This document shows, in pieces, positions 35,872 through 45,610 of a stretch of DNA of 64,000 nucleotides (position 1 is the first letter of the stretch; each line of letters begins with the position of its first letter). The translations under genes were made by a program, and so were the position numbers. The notes beneath the pieces are model-generated. The model had not been told where the DNA came from, searched no databases, and saw nothing but the letters and a program-made list of their open reading frames with translations. Origin of the DNA: CATQHQ01 sp965243805 (GTDB lineage Bacteria > Gemmatimonadota > Gemmatimonadetes > Longimicrobiales > Gaopeijiaceae). The DNA is taken from assembly GCA_965243805.1 (NCBI GenBank), contig OZ251577.1:2666001-2730000 (forward strand), given 5' to 3'.

Positions 35872-37653
35872 GTGAAGGGGCGGCAGGAGCGGTACGACGC
35901 CGTCGTGGTCGGCTCCGGGGCCGGCGGGGGCATGACCGCGTTCGTGCTGGCCACCTCCGGGTTGCGCGTGCTCCTGCTGGAGGCGGGCCGCCACTACGAC
36001 CCCCTCCGGGAGACCCCCATGTTCCAGCTCCCGAAGGACGCTCCCCTGCGTGGGGCCGGCACGCCGGCCAAGCCCTTCGGCTTCTACGACGCCACCGTGG
36101 ACGGGGGCTGGCAGGTGCCCGGCGAGCCCTACTCGGTGGCCGACGGCTCCGAGTTCATGTGGTGGCGGTCGCGGATGCTGGGCGGGCGCACCAACCACTG
36201 GGGGCGCATCTCCCTGCGCATGGGCGAGTACGACTTCAAGCCGCGCAGCCGGGACGGACTGGGATTCGACTGGCCGATCTCCTACGACGACTTGGCGCCG
36301 TACTACGACAAGACCGAGTCCCTGATCGGCGTCTACGGCTCCGCCGAGGGGCTGGAGAACACCCCCGACTCGTCGCCCGGCGTCCTTCAGCCGCCGCCGA
36401 AGCCCCGTGCCTACGAGCTGCTGACGCGCAAGGCGTGTCGTCGCCTGGGCATACCCGTCGTCCCCGCCCACTTGGCGATCCTGACCGAGACACAGGACGC
36501 GGACCGGCTCCCCGGTCGGCTCTTCCCCGACAACCCGCTGGCGCAAGGCGTCGTCTCCGACTCGATGCGGGGCCGGGCCGCCTGCTACTGGGCGACTCCG
36601 TGCGGACGCGGCTGCTCGATCCGCGCCAACTTCCAATCCACCACGGTGCTGCTGCCCCCCGCCTTGGCGACGGGCAACCTGGAGGTGCGCACCGGCGCCA
36701 TGGTGCGTGAGGTGACGGTGGACGCCCAGGGCCGGGCCACGGGCGTGCACTACGTGGACAGGGCGACCCTGGCCGACGAGTTTGCCGGTGCGCGGGTGGT
36801 GGTGCTGGCGGCGAGCGCGTGCGAGTCGGCGCGCATACTCCTCAACTCGTCCAGCAGCCTCTTTCCCGACGGGCTGGCCAACTCGGCGGGGCTGGTGGGC
36901 AAGTACCTGATGGACACGGTGGGCGCGGGCTTCCAAGCGCACATTCCCGCGCTGGAGGGGTTGCCGCCTCACAACGAGGACGGCGCGTCGGCGATGCACA
37001 TGTACATGCCCTGGTGGCTCTACGGCGAGCAGGCAGCGGGGCGGATGGGGTTCCCTCGCGGGTACCACATCGAGTTCGGCGGCGGACGGCGGATGCCCGG
37101 CTTCGGCGCCTTCTCCGGCGTGGAGCCTCTGACCGGCGGCAGCTACGGCCAGCGCTTCAAGGAGGAGTGCCGTCGCTACTACGGCAGCTTCCTCTTCTTC
37201 GACGGCCGGGGCGAGATGATCCCCAACGACGACTGCTGGTGCGAGATCGACCCCAACCGGGTGGACCGCTACGGCATCCCGGTGCTGCGCTTCCACTGGA
37301 AGTGGTCGGACCACGAGTTGCGCCAGGCGGCCCACATGCACCAGACCTTCGCAGAGATCGTGGATGAGATGGGCGGAACGGTACTGGGCGCCGTGCAGAC
37401 CGACGGAGCCAGGGCGATCTCGAAGGGAGGCCAGATCATCCACGAGGTGGGCGGCGCGCGCATGGGCGACGACCCCAGTGCCTCGGCGCTGAACCAGTTC
37501 TGCCAGTCTTGGGAGGTGCCGAACCTCTTCGTGACCGACGGCGCCTGCTTCGTTTCCAACGCCGACAAGAACCCGACCCTCTCGATCCTCGCAATCGCCT
37601 GGCGCTCCGCCGACTACATCGTGGACCAGCTGGCCCGGAGAAGCATCGGATGA
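35872..37653 (+). CDS. GMC-family FAD oxidoreductase
   Basis: 593 residues from a GTG. N-terminal FAD loop VVVGSGAGGGMTAFVLA, and C-terminal GMC signature with the active-site histidines (HEVGGARMGDDP) followed by NLFVTDGACFVSNADKNPTLSILAIAWR. It oxidises an alcohol or sugar substrate. It has no signal peptide and is followed by the Tat-exported subunit-3-like partner, so export as a complex by hitch-hiking is plausible. This gene pair is a known arrangement of gluconate 2-dehydrogenase-type enzymes. Confidence 0.93.
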   Translation: MKGRQERYDAVVVGSGAGGGMTAFVLATSGLRVLLLEAGRHYDPLRETPMFQLPKDAPLRGAGTPAKPFGFYDATVDGGWQVPGEPYSVADGSEFMWWRSRMLGGRTNHWGRISLRMGEYDFKPRSRDGLGFDWPISYDDLAPYYDKTESLIGVYGSAEGLENTPDSSPGVLQPPPKPRAYELLTRKACRRLGIPVVPAHLAILTETQDADRLPGRLFPDNPLAQGVVSDSMRGRAACYWATPCGRGCSIRANFQSTTVLLPPALATGNLEVRTGAMVREVTVDAQGRATGVHYVDRATLADEFAGARVVVLAASACESARILLNSSSSLFPDGLANSAGLVGKYLMDTVGAGFQAHIPALEGLPPHNEDGASAMHMYMPWWLYGEQAAGRMGFPRGYHIEFGGGRRMPGFGAFSGVEPLTGGSYGQRFKEECRRYYGSFLFFDGRGEMIPNDDCWCEIDPNRVDRYGIPVLRFHWKWSDHELRQAAHMHQTFAEIVDEMGGTVLGAVQTDGARAISKGGQIIHEVGGARMGDDPSASALNQFCQSWEVPNLFVTDGACFVSNADKNPTLSILAIAWRSADYIVDQLARRSIG

Positions 37654-38453
37654 GCCGGGCGGAGTCCGAGCGCGAGGCTGCGGGTGAGCGTGGGGCGTTC
37701 GCCGGTCTGGACGCGGCAACCGGCCCGGACGCCGCATCCGGCCCAGACGCGCCCAAGCAACAAGACCCGGTGACCCGGCGGACCGCGCTGAAGGTGATCG
37801 CCTCGGCTGCGGCCCTGGGCGCGGCTACTTCGTGCGGCGCGGAGGACCCGGCCCGGTCGGCCCGATCCGCCCGGTCCGCCCACGAGGCGCTGTCCGGGTT
37901 CGACCCGCTCCCGCCCAGCAACCCCCTGGCGGCGGGCACCCTGGCCGATCCGGACCTGCTGGCGCCAGTCGTGCCTTGGGAGATGGCGCTGACCGACCAG
38001 GAGATGCGCTTAGTGGCGGTCCTCGCCGACGTGATCATCCCGGCGGACGAACGCTCTCCCTCCGCCAGCGCCCTCGGGGTGCAGGACTACGTGAACGAGT
38101 TCGTGTCGGCACCGGGTCACGAGGAGCACCTGGCGTTGGTGCGCGGCGGCTTGGCTTGGCTGAACCGGGCGGCGCGAGAGCGCTTCGGTGCGGTCGGCTT
38201 CCCGGAGCTCGACGACGTCCAGCGCCGGGAGATCTGCGACGAGATCGCCTACGAACCGTCGGCTCCCGACCACCTCAAGGTCCAGTCCCGCTTCTTCGAC
38301 CTCTTTCGCGATATGACCGCCACCGGCTTCTGGACCACCAACGAAGGCATGGCGGACCTGGGCTACATCGGCAATGTTCCGCTGCCCAGCTTCGACGGCC
38401 CGCCTGCCGAGGTGCTGGCACGGCTGGGTCTCTCGGGCGACGACTTGGCGTGA
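37650..38453 (+). CDS. Gluconate 2-dehydrogenase subunit 3-like, Tat lipoprotein
   Basis: 267 residues. A twin-arginine signal (TRRTALKVIASAAALGAATSC, residues about 42-62) ends in a cysteine, so it is probably both Tat-exported and lipid-anchored. The rest is the helical subunit-3 fold (LADVIIPADERSPSASALGVQDYVNEF). The ATG overlaps the GMC stop (ATGA). It probably tethers and helps export the FAD subunit. A repeated linker of Ala/Gly/Pro/Asp precedes the signal. Confidence 0.9.
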   Translation: MSRAESEREAAGERGAFAGLDAATGPDAASGPDAPKQQDPVTRRTALKVIASAAALGAATSCGAEDPARSARSARSAHEALSGFDPLPPSNPLAAGTLADPDLLAPVVPWEMALTDQEMRLVAVLADVIIPADERSPSASALGVQDYVNEFVSAPGHEEHLALVRGGLAWLNRAARERFGAVGFPELDDVQRREICDEIAYEPSAPDHLKVQSRFFDLFRDMTATGFWTTNEGMADLGYIGNVPLPSFDGPPAEVLARLGLSGDDLA

Positions 38454-39178
38454 CGTTCCTGCGGGCCTTTGGTGCTGCCGCAGGGCGGGCCGTTGGCGCT
38501 GCCGCGGCGCTGGCGTTTGGCGCCTCCGCAGTGCTGCTTCTCGTCGTCTCGTGCGTGCCCATGCCCGCCGAGCCCGACCCGGCGCTGCTCGAAGCGGTGG
38601 ATTGGTACACGGGCGTCGCGGGGCAGGTGGACGACGGCAGGGCGCGTCAGTTGCTGGAAGAGGCCGTCGAGGACAGGGACCCGATCTCGGTCATGTGGCT
38701 GGCGCGGGTGCACTCTCGGGGCCGGATGGGGTTCGGGCGCGACGAGGACGAGGCGCGACGCTTGGCGAGGTCGGCGATCCAGGCCGTCCAGCGAGCCGCC
38801 GAATCGGGCGTGCTGGAGGCCGTCTTCCTCATGGGCACGGCCTACGACGAAGCGCTTGGCAAGGAGGAGGACCCTGTCCGGGCCGCGCTCTGGCACGCAC
38901 GCGCAGCCGAGCGGGGTCACGTCCTGGCGGCGCACAACCTGGGCAACGCCTACTCGACGGGCCGGGGCGTGGCGCAGGACCCAACACAGGCCGTGACGTG
39001 GTGGACCCAGGCAGCGGAGGCGGGCGACGCGATCACCCAGCTCCGCCTTGGGGAGGCGTTCGAAAGCGGGCTGGGAGCGGCCCGCGACCTGGAGGCGGCT
39101 GCGGCTTGGTACCGGCGCGCTGCCGCGACGGGGAACGAGCAGGCTCGGGAGGCGCTCGGGTCCCTCCCGAACGGATGA
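38450..39178 (+). CDS. Sel1-repeat (TPR-like) lipoprotein
   Basis: 242 residues. A signal peptide with lipobox (about 28-36, LLLVVSC) is followed by Sel1-like repeats, for example HVLAAHNLGNAYSTGRGV and AITQLRLGEAFESGLG. The GTG overlaps the previous stop (GTGA), making it the fourth gene of the GMC module. Sel1 proteins scaffold other proteins; here it may act in the envelope. A strong hairpin follows 28 bases later. Confidence 0.85.
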   Translation: MTFLRAFGAAAGRAVGAAAALAFGASAVLLLVVSCVPMPAEPDPALLEAVDWYTGVAGQVDDGRARQLLEEAVEDRDPISVMWLARVHSRGRMGFGRDEDEARRLARSAIQAVQRAAESGVLEAVFLMGTAYDEALGKEEDPVRAALWHARAAERGHVLAAHNLGNAYSTGRGVAQDPTQAVTWWTQAAEAGDAITQLRLGEAFESGLGAARDLEAAAAWYRRAAATGNEQAREALGSLPNG

Positions 39179-39206
39179 GCTAATCCCACGACCCCACAAA
39201 CGAAGT

Positions 39207-39244
39207 GAGCCCGGGCCGGCCTTTACGGCGACCGGCCCGGGCTC
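39207..39244 (+). terminator. Strong hairpin between convergent genes
   Basis: GAGCCCGGGCCGG (39207-39219) pairs fully with CCGGCCCGGGCTC (39232-39244), a 13-bp GC stem with a 12-nt loop. No U-tract follows, but it sits between the ends of the convergent Sel1 and SusD genes and can serve both strands as a terminator. Confidence 0.75.
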
Positions 39245-39319
39245 GTTGACCCGGCGGTTGGCTGGGGTGTCGGCCTACCCTACTCCTAACCCTAGCCTCC
39301 TAGCCCTTGGGACCGCCTC

Positions 39320-40618
39320 CTAGCCCGTGGGGCCGCTGATGTTGGGGTTCGTGTCCACCTCGCTGCGCGCGATGGGGAAGCACAGGTCCTGTTGAAGCAA
39401 GTGGGAACCGGTTTCTATGTCCCCAGACGGCTGTTCGAGGTCGTCCAGGCCGCCCGGCGTGCCGTCCCGGCTCCACCGGAAGAAGTCGCCTAGGCGACGG
39501 CCTTCCAGCCATAGGACGACGCCTCGCTCGTGCTTGAGCGCAGTCCACGCGTCCTCGGCACTGGCGGCCTCGGTTTCCGGCATCCCGGCAGCGGTTCGTA
39601 GCGCGTTGATCTTCTGCATCGCGCCCTCCCAGTTGCCGCCGACCAGCATGGCTTCGGCCTCGATCAAGCGCATTTCAGCACCGGACGACAAGCGTATGTC
39701 GGACCCTGCGTCCTCGTACTTGGTCTGGGGCCACCACGGAACTCGACCGCAACAGTTGACTGCGGCGTCGCCCGTCTCGTCGGTGATCCGGAACGGCACT
39801 CTTGGGTCGCCGTCCGGGGTGTTCTCGCTGCGGCCCATCGTCGCGTACTTGGTGAAGTGTATGGTGTGGGCCTTGTACGGCTCGGCCTGGCTGGCGAACT
39901 GAATGCGGTTCTTGGTGGGGTCGCCCTTGTCCGGATAGTACGGCAACCACCACACGAACTCGTCGGGGATGCCAGCCGCGTCGGCGCTTGCGCCGGCCCA
40001 GTCGCCCATGAACGCCTTGACTGCCGCCCGGCCCGCTCGGGCCGCCATCGCCACGTCTCCGGTACCCAGAGACGCCGCTTGGTCAAACTCGGCGAGCGCC
40101 CCCTCCAAGTAGGCACTTCGGGGACCTGCCGATCCGCCGTCGATCACCGACATGCAGAAGTTCTCGCCCATGAGCCGGTGGGCGTACCCAGACCACAGAT
40201 ACGCCTCCGACAAGAGGGCTTGGCTCTCCGCACCGGTCTCGTTGATCTTGGCGATCCCGTCGCGGCCCCACCAGCGCGCCCGCTGGGAGAGGTTCCAGTG
40301 GGTGTTGACGGTCTCGTAGTCCAGGTCTCCGTTCTGCCACTCCACCTGGATGCCGAAGCTGCCGGTGGAGCCCGACGGATGGACTTCCCTGGTGATTGCG
40401 GCGCCCGTGTACCCGACCCAGTTCTGGGCCTCGGCCAGGGCTCGTCCGATCCCCTGGACGATGGCGTCTTGCGCCTCCGTCTCGAAGAGGAACTGCTCCT
40501 GGACCCTCCCCGGGTTGACCACGTCGGTGTCGCACGCGGTCGACAGAGTGCTGGCGACGACGGCGAGGACACAGGCCAGCCGCCCCCAGGGGGTCTTGCG
40601 CATCGTTGTTGCTTTCAT
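39320..40618 (-). CDS. SusD/RagB-family outer membrane lipoprotein
   Basis: 432 residues. A lipoprotein signal ends at LSTAC (about residues 20-29). The helical SusD body has the family words MRLIEAEAMLVGG, INALRTAAGMPE and the C-terminal FPIARSEVDTNPNI. It forms a lid over the SusC-type TonB receptor coded just upstream and captures the ligand, usually a glycan or peptide. The ribosome binding site AGGAGGG is strong and the spacing from the receptor gene is 13 bases. No glycan-active enzyme lies near, so the ligand is open. Confidence 0.93.
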   Translation of the reverse strand: MKATTMRKTPWGRLACVLAVVASTLSTACDTDVVNPGRVQEQFLFETEAQDAIVQGIGRALAEAQNWVGYTGAAITREVHPSGSTGSFGIQVEWQNGDLDYETVNTHWNLSQRARWWGRDGIAKINETGAESQALLSEAYLWSGYAHRLMGENFCMSVIDGGSAGPRSAYLEGALAEFDQAASLGTGDVAMAARAGRAAVKAFMGDWAGASADAAGIPDEFVWWLPYYPDKGDPTKNRIQFASQAEPYKAHTIHFTKYATMGRSENTPDGDPRVPFRITDETGDAAVNCCGRVPWWPQTKYEDAGSDIRLSSGAEMRLIEAEAMLVGGNWEGAMQKINALRTAAGMPETEAASAEDAWTALKHERGVVLWLEGRRLGDFFRWSRDGTPGGLDDLEQPSGDIETGSHLLQQDLCFPIARSEVDTNPNISGPTG

Positions 40619-40631
40619 TCGTCGCGCCCTC

Positions 40632-43600
40632 CTAGAAGACGACCGAGAGAGACATGGTGTAGTAGGCCGGCGGCGGCACGTGCTCGGTCATGCTTCTGAC
40701 CCGAGTGTTGTAGCCCACGTTGCCTCCGACCTCCGGGTCCAGCGTTCGCATGAGGGGGTCCACCCACCGGAAGAAGTTCCGTCCGGAGAAGGTGACGCTG
40801 GCGCGGGACGCCCCGATCCGATCCGTCCAGCCCTCCGGCAAGGGAGCCTGAAGGCTCAGCTCGCGGATCTTGAAGAAGTCCGCAGGCTGGATGGCGAAGT
40901 CGGACTGGTAGAGACCGACTTCGCACCGTCCCCGCTCCTCGGCAGTCAGCGACTCGTAGCCCTGGGTCTCCTTCTTGTTGTACGCCTCGAAGCAGCCGGC
41001 CCACCGAACCGACCGGCGAGTCGCGGCCGCCTGGGGACCGTTGTACATGTAGGCGCCGCCCTGATACTCGGCTCGGGCCGTGATCAGTATGCCGTGAGGG
41101 AGCCCGACGGTGGTGCTGAAGCCAGCGATCGTCGTGGGCTGGTTCGGGCCGTGGATGCTGTCCTTCACGATGATCGGGTCGGCCCGCTCGTCTGGGTTCG
41201 AGATGCGGTCGGACCGAATGACCGGTGCCGGTTGGCCTTCCATCACCCATCCGAAGCCGCCGATGCTGAAATCGGGGTTGTCGCCCAGGGACACGATCTC
41301 CGAGTCGGTGAACGACAGGTTGGTGCCTAGGTCCCACGTCCACGAATCGTTGCGAATGATCGAATAGTTCAGCCCCAGCTCGATGCCGTTGTTGGTGAGT
41401 TCGCCCACATTGGCCAGCTGGGAGGCGGTGAAGCCGTTGGACGGCATTTGCCGGACGTTGAACAGGGCTTCGGAGGTGTTTTGCATGAAGTAGGTCACGT
41501 CCATGGCCAGTCGGTCGTCGATGAACGATCCCTCCATGCCGAACTCCAGCTCGGACGTGGTCTCGGGGCCGATGTTGGGGTTGCCCACATTGCTGGGCAG
41601 GAACGCTGGCGAGTTGCCCCAGCCAGCCGCACTGAAGGTCCGAACCGCGTCAAAAGCGCCCGGTGCTCGGCCAGCCTGACCCCAAGCCGCGCGAAGCTTC
41701 ATCGTGCCCCAGCCGTCGTTCCAGAACGCTTCGTCCGAGACGACATAGGACCCGGACACCTTCGGGTACGCCTGGAGGCCGAAGTCGGCGCCGAACGCCG
41801 AGTTGCCGTCCACTCGCACGCCGGCGGTGATGAAGTACTTGTTGTAGAAGTCGAAGATGTTCTGGACAAAGAGACCGGCATTGACGATCCGTTCCCGATC
41901 CTCGAAGCCAAGCGTGCTGCCGGCGTTGTCCACATCTGGACTACCGGGGCCGGGGAAGTTCTCGCCGTACGCCGTGGTGACCTCCCGGCGGGTCGTGATG
42001 CTCTGGCCGCCGAAGGACAGGGACGAGCGAATGTCGCTGGTCAGCTCCAAGTCCAGGGAGCCCACATAGTCCATCGTCAGCGTATTGAACTCGTGGCGCG
42101 ATGTAGCGAGGATGCCGCCCGGCGCCCGGATGAAGCCGAAGGGACGCAGGTTGCGGTTGTCCTGCTGGGCCAGGTCGTACCCCACGCTGATGCGGTTGGT
42201 GAAGTACGCCATCGGCGACCAGGTGGCCGTCATCCCGGTGATCAGGTGGTCGATCTGGGTGGTGATCTCTTGGTTCAGGAAGGGGTTGATGGCGTTGAAC
42301 GACTCGTCGTTCAGGTAGTTCCTGTCTCGCCGGAAGGTGTTGAGCGTCATGCCGTGGGCGTTGTTCCCGGCGGCGGTGTGGGCGAGCTGGTCGTTGGTGT
42401 ACGACGTGTTCCACTGCAGCTGGAGGTTGTCCCGAGGGTTGAAGGTGAAGTTGCCCCGCAGGATGACCTTCTTCTCGTTGTCGTTTACCAGCACTCCGTC
42501 GTCGTTCTCGTACGAGGCCGAAACGAAGTACTGGATGTTCTCGGCGCCGCCGCCCACGTTGAGCGCGTACTTCTGCTGGTGAGCGCCCATGTCGCTGAAG
42601 AGCCCGGAGTCGCAGGGCTGCCCGTCGACCACGATGGCGTCGTCGCACATGGGCTTGTGGCCCCGGAGCCACGGGTTGATGAACAGGAAGTCGGAGCGCC
42701 CGCCCGAAAGAGAGGTGGGGTTCTCCGACGGCGGCCGAAGCGACGGGTCGGGGCCGAAGGTGAGGTTGCGAGACACTCCCTGCTCCATCTGGGCGTTCCA
42801 TCGCGTGGTGCCCACCAGACCGCGCTTGGTGAAGATCTGGATGACGCCGGCGGAGGCTTCGGTGCCGTAGAGGGTTGTGGCGGCCGCGCCCTTGATCACT
42901 TCCACCCGGTCGATGTCCTGCGGGTTGATGCTGTTGAGCGGGCTGGAGACGTCGTTGTTGCTGCGCCCCGAGTACCCGACCGGCGGCACGTTCTTGGCGA
43001 AGCCTTCGCTCCGCACGCGAATCCCATCCACGTAGATCAGCGGCTGGTTCGACTGGGTCATGGAGACGTTGCCCCGCAGGCGGATCATGGCGCCGCCCCC
43101 GGAACTGGCCGAGCTCTGAGTGATCGACATCCCCGGGATGCGGGCCTGAAGGAGCGCGTCCACGTTGGTGGGCGGCTCCACAACGTCTTGGTCCACGTTC
43201 AGCTGCGAGACGGTGTTGCCGATCTCACGGCGGCGGGCGGCCCCGGCGGTACCTGTCACGACGATCTCGTCGAGGCCCAGCGCCTGAGCGCGGAGGGCGA
43301 AGTCCTGTTGCGTGGTGCCGCCCCCCGAGACAGTGACCTCCACGTCCGTCTCGCCGTAGCCGATGCTCACCGCGCGAACCGTGTGGGTGCCTGCGGGCAC
43401 GTTGAGGATGATGTAGCGGCCGTTGTCCCGGCTGAGGGTGCCCAGCCCGGTGCCCACCACGTGGACCTGGACCGATCCCATGGGCCGCTCGCTGACGGCG
43501 TCGGTCACGGTGCCCGTGATCGTGCCGGTCTGGGCATGGACGGCGCCGGGCAGGACCAGCGCGGCTGCCAGAGCAAGGGCGGCGGACCAGCCCCTGCTGC

Positions 43601-43637
43601 CAAGTGGACGGAGGTATCTGACGAAGTGTGGGGTCAT
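40632..43637 (-). CDS. SusC/RagA-family TonB-dependent receptor
   Basis: 1001 residues. Signal peptide (about 15-35, ending AVHAQ), then a carboxypeptidase-like domain (TGTITGTVTDAVSERPMGSVQVHVVGTGLGTL), then the plug with VIKGAAATTLYGTEASAGVIQIFTKRG, and a large barrel ending in YYTMSLSVVF. It is the import channel of the SusCD pair with the following gene. The open frame extends far upstream of the chosen ATG, but that part has no signal peptide and overlaps another gene. Confidence 0.95.
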   Translation of the reverse strand: MTPHFVRYLRPLGSRGWSAALALAAALVLPGAVHAQTGTITGTVTDAVSERPMGSVQVHVVGTGLGTLSRDNGRYIILNVPAGTHTVRAVSIGYGETDVEVTVSGGGTTQQDFALRAQALGLDEIVVTGTAGAARRREIGNTVSQLNVDQDVVEPPTNVDALLQARIPGMSITQSSASSGGGAMIRLRGNVSMTQSNQPLIYVDGIRVRSEGFAKNVPPVGYSGRSNNDVSSPLNSINPQDIDRVEVIKGAAATTLYGTEASAGVIQIFTKRGLVGTTRWNAQMEQGVSRNLTFGPDPSLRPPSENPTSLSGGRSDFLFINPWLRGHKPMCDDAIVVDGQPCDSGLFSDMGAHQQKYALNVGGGAENIQYFVSASYENDDGVLVNDNEKKVILRGNFTFNPRDNLQLQWNTSYTNDQLAHTAAGNNAHGMTLNTFRRDRNYLNDESFNAINPFLNQEITTQIDHLITGMTATWSPMAYFTNRISVGYDLAQQDNRNLRPFGFIRAPGGILATSRHEFNTLTMDYVGSLDLELTSDIRSSLSFGGQSITTRREVTTAYGENFPGPGSPDVDNAGSTLGFEDRERIVNAGLFVQNIFDFYNKYFITAGVRVDGNSAFGADFGLQAYPKVSGSYVVSDEAFWNDGWGTMKLRAAWGQAGRAPGAFDAVRTFSAAGWGNSPAFLPSNVGNPNIGPETTSELEFGMEGSFIDDRLAMDVTYFMQNTSEALFNVRQMPSNGFTASQLANVGELTNNGIELGLNYSIIRNDSWTWDLGTNLSFTDSEIVSLGDNPDFSIGGFGWVMEGQPAPVIRSDRISNPDERADPIIVKDSIHGPNQPTTIAGFSTTVGLPHGILITARAEYQGGAYMYNGPQAAATRRSVRWAGCFEAYNKKETQGYESLTAEERGRCEVGLYQSDFAIQPADFFKIRELSLQAPLPEGWTDRIGASRASVTFSGRNFFRWVDPLMRTLDPEVGGNVGYNTRVRSMTEHVPPPAYYTMSLSVVF

Positions 43638-43837
43638 CTCGTGCTCCCTGGTTGGTGGGTTGTCGGCCCCGGCGGGTGCGGAGTGGATCCCCGCTGTCCG
43701 CCCCAGTGTGTCGCGCACCCTGGGAGACCGAGCCGACGTGAACGACGTGAACGGAAGGTACGTTGCCGCTTCGGGGCGGCGCAAGGATGCGGGCTGCCCG
43801 TGCGCCCCCGGGACCCACGCGCCCCGGGAAAGGGCGA

Positions 43838-44323
43838 CTAGCTCCAGTCGGCTCCGGGAAGCGAGCACTCCAGTGCGAGGGTGTGGCGGCCCTCGGCGTC
43901 CACCGCGATCTCGACGGTTCCGGTCAGCCCGGCGAGCTCTCCCGTGCCCGATCCCGGCACCACATGCCCGGCCGTCCATGGCGCGGCCTCCGCCGCCGCG
44001 ACGCCCCAGTGCTGGATGACGAAGCTCCCCTCTCGGCCCGCCAGCCGCCCGACGATCTGCTCCGAGGCCACGTAGCCCGCGTTGGTGGGCGCGCTTGACG
44101 CGCCAGAGTTGGCCGCGGCCTCGCCCGAGTCGCTCGTGGTGGCCTCGCCGTCCGCCGCCCGACACATAAGCAGTCGGGCCTGGCCGGTCCCCGCTAGGTC
44201 GCCCCGGTACGCCTTGCCCACAACCGCCTCCGCCAGGGCAGGTCCACCAGGAACCCCGTCGTAGGGCGTCTGGTCCCACGAGACCACGTCGAACTCGGCC
44301 ACCGCCTTGATCCGTTCGCTCAT
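43838..44323 (-). CDS. DUF3224-family protein
   Basis: 161 residues with the DUF3224 pattern: GYVASEQIVGRLAGREGSFV, QHWG, and HVVPGSGTGELAGLTG. The fold is a small beta-barrel of unknown function, related to allene-oxide-cyclase-like barrels. An insert rich in Ala, Ser and Asp (about 60-80) is unusual. Its ATG overlaps the stop of the upstream aminotransferase gene (ATGA). Confidence 0.85.
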   Translation of the reverse strand: MSERIKAVAEFDVVSWDQTPYDGVPGGPALAEAVVGKAYRGDLAGTGQARLLMCRAADGEATTSDSGEAAANSGASSAPTNAGYVASEQIVGRLAGREGSFVIQHWGVAAAEAAPWTAGHVVPGSGTGELAGLTGTVEIAVDAEGRHTLALECSLPGADWS

Positions 44324-45531
44324 TGCGTCCTCTCCTCCTCCACGACTTGCGTCCTCCCCTCCTCCACGATCCGGTCCAGCGCCCCTTCCAGCACATCGAC
44401 CGTCCGGTCCACGTTCTTGAGCTTGTCCAGTCCGAAGAGTCCCAGCCGGAAGGTGCGGAACCCGATGGGCTCGTCGCAGCGGAGGGGCACGCCCGCGGCG
44501 ATCTGAAGGCCGGCGGCAGCGAACTTGGCGCCGTTGTGGATCGCCGGGTCGCTGGTGTGGCTGACCACGACGCCCGGCGCTCCGAACCCCTCAGCGGCCA
44601 CGCTCTTGAATCCCCGGTCCGCCAGCAGCGCCCGGACCCGGTCCCCCAGCTCCTGCTGTCGAGCGCGGGCCCGGTCGAAGCCGAACGTGCGGGTTTCGTC
44701 CATCGAGTCCCGGAGCATCTTGAGCGAGTCGGTGGGCATCGTGCAGTGGTACGTGTGGCCGTCTTCCTCGTACGCCTCCATGACCCGTAGCCACATGGCC
44801 AAGTCGCACGAGAAGCTGCTGCTCGTGGTGGAGCCGAGCCGCTCCAGCGCCGCCGGTCCCAGCATGACCAGTCCCGCGCACGGCGACGCGCTCCATGCTT
44901 TCTGGGGCGCGCTGATCAGCACGTCGACGCCGAGCCGCTTCATCTTCACCAAGATCGCCCCGGAGGCTATGGCGTCGAGGACGAACAGCGCCCCGACTGC
45001 GCGGGCGGCCTCCCCCACGGCGGCCACATAGTCGTCCGGCAGGATGATCCCCGCGGAGGTCTCCACATGCGGTGCGAACACCACCGCGGGCCGCTCCGCC
45101 CTGATCGTCTCCACCACCTGGTCGACGGGCGGGGGCGCGAACGCCGGTTGTGGACTGGTGTCGGCAGGTCGAGCCTTGAGGACCGTGACTTCCGAAGCGA
45201 TGGCGCCTGCGTCCAGAATCTGGGTCCAGCGGTAGCTGAACCAGCCGTGGCGCAGCACCAGGCACCGCTGACCGGTCGCAAACTGGCGCGCCACCGATTC
45301 CATGGCGTAGGTGCCGCCGCCGGGAACGACGGCCACCGCTTGCGCTGCGTAGGCGGACTTGAGGGTGGCCGACAGGTCCTTCATCACCTGCCGGAATGCG
45401 GCCGACATGTGGTTGAGGGATCGGTCGGTGAAGACCACCGAGTACTCGAGGAGTCCGTGTGGGTCCACTTGGGACACGTGGCGGTCCACCTGGGGCACCT
45501 GGCGGTCCACGTGGGGCAGAAGTCCAGGCAT
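44320..45531 (-). CDS. Class V aminotransferase (serine/alanine-glyoxylate type)
   Basis: 403 residues. PLP is bound by the lysine in LISAPQKAWSASPC, with the aspartate in LFVLDAIASG. The C-terminal half matches alanine- or serine-glyoxylate and phosphoserine-type class V enzymes. The N-terminus is odd: a short duplicated run (PHVDRQVPQVDRHVSQVDPHG) coded by an imperfect 21-bp tandem repeat. A second duplication lies at the end (IVEEGRTQVVEEERTQ). The start may therefore be shorter than drawn. Confidence 0.88.
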   Translation of the reverse strand: MPGLLPHVDRQVPQVDRHVSQVDPHGLLEYSVVFTDRSLNHMSAAFRQVMKDLSATLKSAYAAQAVAVVPGGGTYAMESVARQFATGQRCLVLRHGWFSYRWTQILDAGAIASEVTVLKARPADTSPQPAFAPPPVDQVVETIRAERPAVVFAPHVETSAGIILPDDYVAAVGEAARAVGALFVLDAIASGAILVKMKRLGVDVLISAPQKAWSASPCAGLVMLGPAALERLGSTTSSSFSCDLAMWLRVMEAYEEDGHTYHCTMPTDSLKMLRDSMDETRTFGFDRARARQQELGDRVRALLADRGFKSVAAEGFGAPGVVVSHTSDPAIHNGAKFAAAGLQIAAGVPLRCDEPIGFRTFRLGLFGLDKLKNVDRTVDVLEGALDRIVEEGRTQVVEEERTQ

Positions 45532-45610
45532 GGTCTCTCTTTGGCGGGGGGCGGGGGGCCGGGGGGAAGAAGCCAGCGCGACGGTCGGGCCAGCGTGGAA
45601 CGTTAGCGTA